Below, in pieces: positions 7,785 through 12,098 of a stretch of DNA of 12,098 nt (position 1 is the stretch's first letter; each line of letters starts with the position of its first letter). This DNA is from Chlamydiota bacterium (GTDB lineage: Bacteria; Chlamydiota; Chlamydiia; Chlamydiales; Rhabdochlamydiaceae). The notes under the pieces are model-generated. The model searched no databases. It worked only from the letters and a program-made list of their open reading frames with translations, and was not told where the DNA came from. The position numbers and the translations under genes are program-made. The DNA is taken from NCBI GenBank assembly GCA_011065235.1, contig JAAKFB010000035.1, positions 1-12,098 of the forward strand, in the 5' to 3' direction.

Positions 7785-8960
7785 ATGTACATTAAGCGAA
7801 AAATCCAGCGTCTGCTCGCTCAGGCCCTCAAGCAATTTCCCGTCGTTCTCATTACAGGGCCGCGGCAAGCTGGCAAGTCCACTCTGCTGCGACATGCACT
7901 CAAGAAATATGCCTATGTCACTCTGGATGATCCTTTAAGCCGTCAGATGGCCCGAGATGACCCTGAACTCTTTTTGGCTAATCATCCACCCCCTGTAATC
8001 GTTGATGAAATCCAATATGCTCCAGAGCTTTTGCCCCATATCAAGATCTTCGTAGATCAAAATCGACGCAAATATGGGCAATTTGTCCTCACGGGCTCCC
8101 AGACATTTCAAATTATGGAAGGGGTTTCTGAGAGCTTGGCTGGAAGGATAGCGATTTTCAGCCTTTATCCTTTCAGTTGGCAAGAGGTGGTCACAATTCC
8201 GAAATATAAGAGGATTGCTCATCAAGATCTCGCCACTGCACGCCAAATGATTAGAGGCTTTTATCCAGAATTCTTCGTTAATCCCGATTTGGACCCAAGT
8301 CTTTGGTATAGTTCCTATCTTTCTACGTATATCGAACGCGATGTGCGCAATATCAAAAACATCCCTGATTTGGGCCGATTTCAAACATTTATCAGCTTGC
8401 TTGCAGCTCGCGCAGGACAGCTTTTAAATATCAGTGAAGTGGCAAAAGAGTGTGGAATCACGCAACCTACAGCAAAAAGTTGGCTTTCGATCTTGGAGTC
8501 GACCTATATCATCTATTTACTCAAACCCTATCACAAAAACAGAACGAAACGTCTCGTCAAAACTCCAAAGGTCTACTTTGTCGATACAGGCTTGCTTTGC
8601 TATTTGCTGGGGCTTGATATTCCGAATCGGTTGATGAAAGCGGGCGAGAGGGGCCACATTTTCGAAAATATGGTCATTATGGACGCGATCAAGAGCCTTT
8701 CTTATGAAAAAAAGCGTGCAGATTGCTATTTTTATCGAACCGCATCTGGCGTGGAAATTGATTTAGTCATTGAACAGAGTGGCGAATACGACCTTTATGA
8801 GATCAAATATGCAAAAAAATTAAGTCAAGATATGGCGCGTGCACTTGTTCAGTTCAAAGAAGAACATCCTGTCCGAGCGGCGCAAGTCCTTTCGCTTCAG
8901 AAAAAGAGCTATCTCCTTGCAAAAGATGTACGCGCCGAGCATTGGACAAAACTAATTTAA
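7785..8960 (+). CDS. AAA-type ATPase with DUF4143-like C-terminal part
   Basis: A 391-residue cytoplasmic protein of the widespread AAA_14/DUF4143 ATPase family, whose role is unknown and which is often carried on accessory DNA. The ATPase part has Walker A GPRQAGKST (25-33), Walker B VIVDEIQ (71-77) and the sensor-like stretch LTGSQ (102-106). A winged-helix-like segment follows (about 216-235, ISEVAKECGITQPTAKSWL), then KVYFVDTGLLCYLLGLD and a C-terminal nuclease-like pattern with E294 in FENMV, D326 in GVEIDLVIE and E339/K341 in YEIKYAKK, recalling the PD-(D/E)xK fold. Whether it cuts DNA is unknown. It has only a poor ribosome site (GGGA directly before the ATG). It lies between repeats and overlaps the end of the small minus-strand gene by four bases, suggesting later insertion. 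I see no partner antitoxin. Confidence 0.9.
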   Translation: MYIKRKIQRLLAQALKQFPVVLITGPRQAGKSTLLRHALKKYAYVTLDDPLSRQMARDDPELFLANHPPPVIVDEIQYAPELLPHIKIFVDQNRRKYGQFVLTGSQTFQIMEGVSESLAGRIAIFSLYPFSWQEVVTIPKYKRIAHQDLATARQMIRGFYPEFFVNPDLDPSLWYSSYLSTYIERDVRNIKNIPDLGRFQTFISLLAARAGQLLNISEVAKECGITQPTAKSWLSILESTYIIYLLKPYHKNRTKRLVKTPKVYFVDTGLLCYLLGLDIPNRLMKAGERGHIFENMVIMDAIKSLSYEKKRADCYFYRTASGVEIDLVIEQSGEYDLYEIKYAKKLSQDMARALVQFKEEHPVRAAQVLSLQKKSYLLAKDVRAEHWTKLI

Positions 8961-9268
8961 TGTCTTAGTGCTGCAAGAGCGTGGCAAGTGCGATATGCCA
9001 AGCTTCGAGTGCCTAATATTGAAACATTTATAACGCATCCCGTGAAAAGTGCTGGAGCTAACAGAAGGACGCGGAAACCTGTTACGAACTTTAGAGATGT
9101 AGTGTAAGGCACATCTGCCATATGACTGATCAGAATTATGGGAAGGATAATAGCTGCTGCGGCAGACACAGCAATTGTCGTTTTGTCGAATGCAGCTCCA
9201 GAAGCCGGTACGCTTTCTTTGAAGGCTTCCCATGCTGTGATGGGAGTAGGATTATCTTGTATTGACAT
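8957..9268 (-). CDS. Small two-segment membrane protein, possible Inc-like protein, perhaps 3'-truncated
   Basis: A 103-residue protein I do not recognise by family. It has a polar N-terminus (1-28), a hydrophobic segment (about 30-49, rich in Ala and Ile), a short turn (50-61) and a second hydrophobic segment (about 62-85), ending in a short basic tail. Two membrane segments joined by a tight turn is the shape typical of chlamydial inclusion-membrane proteins, which are secreted by the type III system; that link is an inference from shape only. The ATG has AGGAG seven bases upstream and a repeat-borne promoter (9300-9331), which supports a real gene. Its stop overlaps the ATPase stop tail-to-tail by four bases, so its 3' end may have been replaced when the ATPase arrived. 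The equivalent gene after the second promoter copy is longer (151 residues). Confidence 0.6.
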   Translation of the reverse strand: MSIQDNPTPITAWEAFKESVPASGAAFDKTTIAVSAAAAIILPIILISHMADVPYTTSLKFVTGFRVLLLAPALFTGCVINVSILGTRSLAYRTCHALAALRH

Positions 9269-9279
9269 TGTTTATCTCC

Positions 9280-9377
9280 TAGTTGGTTTAAAGGACTATA
9301 GTATAACAAATGGGGGGGGGTATTTATGCAAGGAAAAATTATAAAGTATTTTTTATTAAATTATGTGGGAATGAGGG
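9280..9377 (-). repeat. Promoter repeat R1 with murA-tail remnant (9-base poly-C)
   Basis: This 98-base stretch matches 9922-10016 in the same orientation with about nine substitutions and one length difference: nine versus six G (plus strand) in the homopolymer. The match includes the last codons of murA. At the right end of R1 the minus strand reads CTCATTCCCACATAA, a decayed copy of murA's final CTCATCCCCGCATAA. R1 therefore arose by duplication of the murA 3' end and the promoter following it, or by the reverse exchange. Confidence 0.85.
9300..9331 (-). promoter_or_regulatory. Promoter with 20-base spacer containing nine C
   Basis: On the minus strand, TTGCAT (9331-9326), a 20-base spacer with nine consecutive C (9320-9312), and TATACT (9305-9300). 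A strongly AT-rich stretch lies upstream of the -35 box like an UP element. The boxes are identical to those at 9942-9970, but three extra C make the spacer too long for good sigma-70 activity, so this copy is predicted to be weak or off. Homopolymer slippage could restore 17 bases. Confidence 0.65.
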
Positions 9378-9389
9378 AGGATTATCGGT

Positions 9390-9449
9390 GAAAAAAATAA
9401 AAAAACACAGAGTGCAATTTCAAAATCTGATTTTGAAATTGCTAGATCT
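9390..9449 (+). repeat. A-rich/CACAGAG/palindrome repeat, copy 2
   Basis: Second copy of the repeat at 7677-7755, same orientation, with one CACAGAG instead of three and a different central base in its 29-base palindrome (9414-9442). It overlaps the end of the 151-codon gene: that gene's stop codon (9442-9444) lies inside the repeat. On the minus strand the palindrome is followed after eight bases by two T-runs, so it could act as a weak terminator for that gene. The AT-rich stem makes this uncertain. Confidence 0.75.
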
Positions 9450-9897
9450 GCACTTGGCTCCACTGTTTAAGGGACCACTCATCATGACCCAAATTGCTAG
9501 GAAAAAGAAAAGCCTTAGTTAAGACGCATAGATCCTTTCTGGGAAGAGATCCCACACCGTACCACGCTAAACGCGTGTTGGTTCCATCACTGGTAGGATG
9601 TTTCGCGTATTTTCCCCAGGCAAGTTGCTGCGTGAAGCCAAAAATCTTTGCCGATGCGACCATCAATGCTCCTGCGGGAATACCCACCATGCTTGACAAA
9701 GTACGTAAGCTCTGATGATTGGTACGCGCGCTCAGATAAGCCACTCCCTTAAAGATTTGCATAGCAATCATGCTAGAGATAAAAGAAACAATTCCCAATG
9801 TTAGCGCCACGCCAGACTTAATGCTAACCTCGAGTTGAGACATTTTCTCAGTTAAAGGTGTTGTCGCAAAACCTCGCGATAGGTGAATGTCATTCAA
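9442..9897 (-). CDS. Small two-segment membrane protein, possible Inc-like protein, TTG start
   Basis: A 151-residue protein with no family I recognise. After a polar N-terminus (1-27) it has a hydrophobic segment (about 28-49), a turn of some 17 residues and a second hydrophobic segment (about 67-86), followed by a polar tail of 65 residues rich in Trp, Lys and Asp. The paired segments and a cytosol-facing tail fit the Inc-protein pattern of chlamydiae; this is inferred from architecture, not homology. The start is a TTG with AAAGGAG placed seven bases upstream. The nearby ATG two bases inside is in another frame that closes after 13 codons, and the first in-frame ATG is codon 19. A good promoter (9942-9970) precedes it. 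The last codons and the stop come from repeat copy 2, so the C-terminus may have been altered by that insertion. Confidence 0.65.
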   Translation of the reverse strand: MNDIHLSRGFATTPLTEKMSQLEVSIKSGVALTLGIVSFISSMIAMQIFKGVAYLSARTNHQSLRTLSSMVGIPAGALMVASAKIFGFTQQLAWGKYAKHPTSDGTNTRLAWYGVGSLPRKDLCVLTKAFLFPSNLGHDEWSLKQWSQVQI

Positions 9898-9921
9898 TTG
9901 TACTCTCCTTTATTTGTCTAT

Positions 9922-10016
9922 TAGGTGGTTTAAAGAACAATAGTATAACAAATGGGGGGTGTTTATGCAAGGAAAAATTATAAAATATTTTTTATTAAGT
10001 TATGCGGGGATGAGTG
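9922..10016 (-). repeat. Promoter repeat R2 overlapping the murA 3' end (6-base poly-C)
   Basis: Partner of R1 (9280-9377), about 90 percent identical, in direct orientation. It contains the genuine murA stop codon and last codons (10000-10016), the AT-rich stretch, and the promoter for the 151-codon gene. Because R2 joins the intact murA, it is more likely the original copy. Confidence 0.85.
9942..9970 (-). promoter_or_regulatory. Promoter with 17-base spacer containing six C
   Basis: On the minus strand, TTGCAT (9970-9965), a 17-base spacer holding six C (9959-9954), and TATACT (9947-9942), with AT-rich DNA upstream. Box match and spacing are good, so this copy should be active and drive the 151-codon gene. 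The gene start lies about 45 bases downstream. Confidence 0.7.
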
Positions 10017-11343
10017 CGGTGCGCTCAACTTGAGCACCAAGCACTTGGAGTTTGCCTGTGAGGTTTTCATAGCCCCGGTCGATGTAGTGGAGCCCTGAGA
10101 TGATGCTCTCGTCCTCTGCGATGAGCGCTGCGAGGACGTAGGCAAAGCCGGCACGCAGATCGGGGACGTGGATCTTTTTGCCAATGAGGGGAGTGGGGCC
10201 CTTGATGATGATGCTGTGCTCAAAGTTTTGCGAGGCAAAACGACACGGTTTCCCTCCAAGACAGTGGGTGAAAAGCTCGATGTCAGCGCCCATTTCTTTG
10301 AGTGTTGCAGCATAGCCAAAGCGGTTTTCGTAGATCGTCTCGTGAATGATTGAAATCCCTTCTGCTTGCGTCATGAGAACGACAAAGGGCTGCTGCCAGT
10401 CGGTGAGAAAACCCGGATGCACATCGGTCTCGATGTGGAGGCCTCCTTTAAGGGGGCCTTGATAGAAAAATTCGATCCCATTTTGCTTCACATCAAATCC
10501 ACCGCCGAGTTTACGCAGCTTATTGAGAAAAGCGATCATGTGGGGATGCTGCGCACCTTCGACAAAAACGCGCCCTTGGGTGGCAATTGCTGCCATACCG
10601 AGAGATGCCGCTTCGATCCGATCTGTGATGACGGTGTGCTCCGTTTCATGGAATTCTTGCGTCTCTTCAATGTGGATCGTCCGATCGACATCGACAAAAA
10701 TGACAACACCGAGCTTTTGCAAAAAGAGGATTAAATCGATGATCTCTGGCTCGATCGCTGCATTTTTGATGAGGGTGGTTCCTTTTGCACGGGTCGCAGC
10801 GAGAATGGTATTTTCCGTTGCGCCGACAGACGGAAAGGGAAGGGTGATGAGCGTTCCTTTGAGGCCTTGGGGGGCTTGTGCAAAGTAAGCTCCTTCGCGG
10901 CGCATTTCCCGATATTCGATGTGAGCGCCGAATTTTTTGAGCGCTTCGATATGGAAATTGATGGGACGTGGACCGATTTTACATCCGCCGGCTGTAGGGA
11001 TGATGATCGCTTCATTTGTTCTGCCGAGAAGCGCGCCAATCATGAGAATGGGAACGCGATTCGCACCGGAGAAGCGCTGGGGGATATAAGATGTTTTGAG
11101 TTCTTTCGTCTGGATTTCAAGGGTGCCAGTTTCACGGTCCCAAGTGATTTCACTTCCAATTTCTTCGCACAGCTCTACGGTGATTTCGACTTCTTGGATG
11201 TTGGGAACATTGAAAAAGCGACATTTTTTTTTGGAGAGCAAGGAGGCTACTAAAAGCTTGGTGATCGCATTTTTTGCTCCGGCGGCTTTAACCGATCCTT
11301 CGAGAGGGATCCCCCCTCTGATTTTCATGATTTCTTCTGACAT
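10000..11343 (-). CDS. murA: UDP-N-acetylglucosamine 1-carboxyvinyltransferase MurA
   Basis: Cytoplasmic enzyme for the first committed step of peptidoglycan precursor synthesis, adding enolpyruvyl from phosphoenolpyruvate to UDP-GlcNAc. The 447-residue protein shows the two-domain EPSP-synthase-like fold with KAAGAKN (19-25, K24 and N25), SGANRVPILMIGALLGR, the catalytic loop AGGCKIGPRP (118-127, C121), HPGFLTDWQQPF with the catalytic-type Asp, and DLRAGFAYVLAALIA near the C-terminus. Cys121 corresponds to E. coli Cys115, the fosfomycin target; C. trachomatis has Asp there. The start at 11343 overlaps the ATP-grasp gene by 19 bases. An ATG at 11328 forming an ATGA overlap, the pattern used elsewhere in this window, is an equally good start and would shorten the protein by five residues. 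Confidence 0.96.
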   Translation of the reverse strand: MSEEIMKIRGGIPLEGSVKAAGAKNAITKLLVASLLSKKKCRFFNVPNIQEVEITVELCEEIGSEITWDRETGTLEIQTKELKTSYIPQRFSGANRVPILMIGALLGRTNEAIIIPTAGGCKIGPRPINFHIEALKKFGAHIEYREMRREGAYFAQAPQGLKGTLITLPFPSVGATENTILAATRAKGTTLIKNAAIEPEIIDLILFLQKLGVVIFVDVDRTIHIEETQEFHETEHTVITDRIEAASLGMAAIATQGRVFVEGAQHPHMIAFLNKLRKLGGGFDVKQNGIEFFYQGPLKGGLHIETDVHPGFLTDWQQPFVVLMTQAEGISIIHETIYENRFGYAATLKEMGADIELFTHCLGGKPCRFASQNFEHSIIIKGPTPLIGKKIHVPDLRAGFAYVLAALIAEDESIISGLHYIDRGYENLTGKLQVLGAQVERTALIPA

Positions 11344-12098
11344 TTGATGATAGCCTGCCTTGAAAATTTGATTTGGCCAATTTCCGTCGGAAGAGGCCCT
11401 TTTTCCTTTGTGACGATGTAAGCGAGCTCGACTTCGCTGTCTGGATATTGCTCAAGAAGCATGAGTGTGACAAAGCCCATCGTCTTGCGCGCATTGATTT
11501 CGACAATCGGTTGAAGCTCATTATTGCCATGCACCATCGCATCAAATCCCACTTCACCAAAATAGCCCATTTGTGCGATCTCTTCAAGCACCTCTTCCGC
11601 CACCGCTTTTTGCTCTTCGACAAAGGGAGGAGCGGGCATTCCAGCCGTATTGCTCTGATGAGCGCCTGAAGAGGTGGTTTTACATAAGGTAACACCCAAA
11701 TAGGCGATCTCACCTCCCTTTGAAATGATCCACTGGGTGCTAAAATCACAAATCCGTTTGACCCAAGGCTCTGAAATGACAGGAAGATTGCGTTTCCACT
11801 GCTCTTCGCAGAATTTTTTTGCTTTAGGACTGTCTGAGGAGATGAGGCCTTGTCCTGCTGCGCCAAAACAACTTTTGAGAACCGTATTTGGCTCGATGGG
11901 ATCACCGGAATAGATGAGGCGGCTACCTGGCAAGGGGCTTTTCGAAAAGCTATAGGATTTTGAGTTGACCATTTTAACCACATCCCAAGGGGGCATATCG
12001 TATGCGATATTGCGCTCTTCGGCCCATTCTTTGGCCAGCAGCGAATATCCCCATGTTTCGAGCTTTGTTGCCGGGGGGCGATCACTTGTCAAATACAG
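11325..12098 (-). CDS. ATP-grasp domain protein, N-terminus outside window
   Basis: An open frame of 257 codons plus stop enters from the right edge, so the true start lies beyond the window; the TTG at 12092 is unlikely to be it. The visible part has ATP-grasp features: WDVVKMVNSKSYSF near the start, a glycine-rich nucleotide loop in LKSCFGAAGQGL, EPWVKRICDFSTQWII, then GEVGFDAMV and a C-terminal EINAR with the residues expected to bind magnesium. Such enzymes join a carboxylate to an amine or thiol through an acyl phosphate, but the substrates cannot be read from this sequence. It overlaps murA, so the two are probably cotranscribed; a role in cell-wall or amino-acid metabolism is only a guess from position. 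Confidence 0.75.
   Translation of the reverse strand: MYLTSDRPPATKLETWGYSLLAKEWAEERNIAYDMPPWDVVKMVNSKSYSFSKSPLPGSRLIYSGDPIEPNTVLKSCFGAAGQGLISSDSPKAKKFCEEQWKRNLPVISEPWVKRICDFSTQWIISKGGEIAYLGVTLCKTTSSGAHQSNTAGMPAPPFVEEQKAVAEEVLEEIAQMGYFGEVGFDAMVHGNNELQPIVEINARKTMGFVTLMLLEQYPDSEVELAYIVTKEKGPLPTEIGQIKFSRQAIIKCQKKS

Noticed and set aside
7785..8960. ATPase plus small gene as a toxin-antitoxin or phage-defence pair
   Set aside because: The family is sometimes found in accessory DNA, but the neighbouring small gene is on the opposite strand with its own promoter and looks like a membrane protein; there is no shared operon.
9138..9344. Plus-strand reading frame across the promoter repeat and start of the 103-codon gene
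   Set aside because: It runs antisense through a gene with a good ribosome site and promoter and covers the poly-G run; its product has no recognisable features.
9414..9442. The 29-base palindrome as a standard intrinsic terminator
   Set aside because: The stem is AT-rich and the T-run starts eight bases away; the same element also stands upstream of the ATPase, where no minus-strand gene needs termination. Weak terminator activity remains possible only at copy 2.

Overview
The window looks like part of the chromosome of a member of the phylum Chlamydiota, more likely an environmental (Parachlamydia/Waddlia-like) lineage than the genus Chlamydia. Three things point there: a partial nucleotide translocase of the NTT/Tlc type used by obligate intracellular bacteria, a gene that resembles a family I know only from chlamydiae (DUF2709), and gene neighbourhoods that match Chlamydia as I remember it (dnaQ-tsaE-DUF2709; argS next to murA). 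This assignment rests on protein motifs and memory, not on a search.

Layout. Positions 1-4467 (minus strand) hold a compact housekeeping operon, read from right to left: DUF2709 protein, tsaE (tRNA t6A synthesis), engB (ribosome-assembly GTPase), a DnaQ-type exonuclease and pgk. The junctions are a 14-base gap, a short overlap and two 4-base ATGA overlaps. After a 166-base gap comes an NTT nucleotide transporter cut by the left edge. A divergent promoter region (4468-4622) separates this block from a plus-strand pair, leucine/amino-acid dehydrogenase and argS, whose stop and start codons also overlap.

Positions 7505-9999 are accessory DNA lying between argS (plus) and murA (minus), which point at each other. 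It holds a 162-base near-perfect palindrome flanked by TAA on both sides and sitting on the argS stop codon; a short repeat rich in CACAGAG that ends in a 29-base palindrome, present twice; an AAA ATPase with a DUF4143-type C-terminal part; and two small minus-strand genes, each encoding a protein with two closely spaced hydrophobic segments, the shape of chlamydial inclusion-membrane (Inc) proteins. Each small gene follows one copy of a 95-98-base repeat containing a promoter. In the two copies the -35 and -10 boxes are identical, but a poly-C run between them (minus strand) is 9 in one and 6 in the other, giving spacers of 20 and 17 bases. This resembles a phase-variable promoter switch and is the most interesting signal in the window.

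Positions 10000-12098 (minus strand) hold murA, which keeps the catalytic cysteine that Chlamydia trachomatis has lost, and upstream of it the 3' part of an ATP-grasp protein gene cut by the right edge; the two genes overlap and probably form an operon. The core genes cover energy import, glycolysis, translation, ribosome and tRNA maturation and peptidoglycan precursor synthesis. The accessory segment appears to have been built by duplication and insertion in the space between argS and murA.
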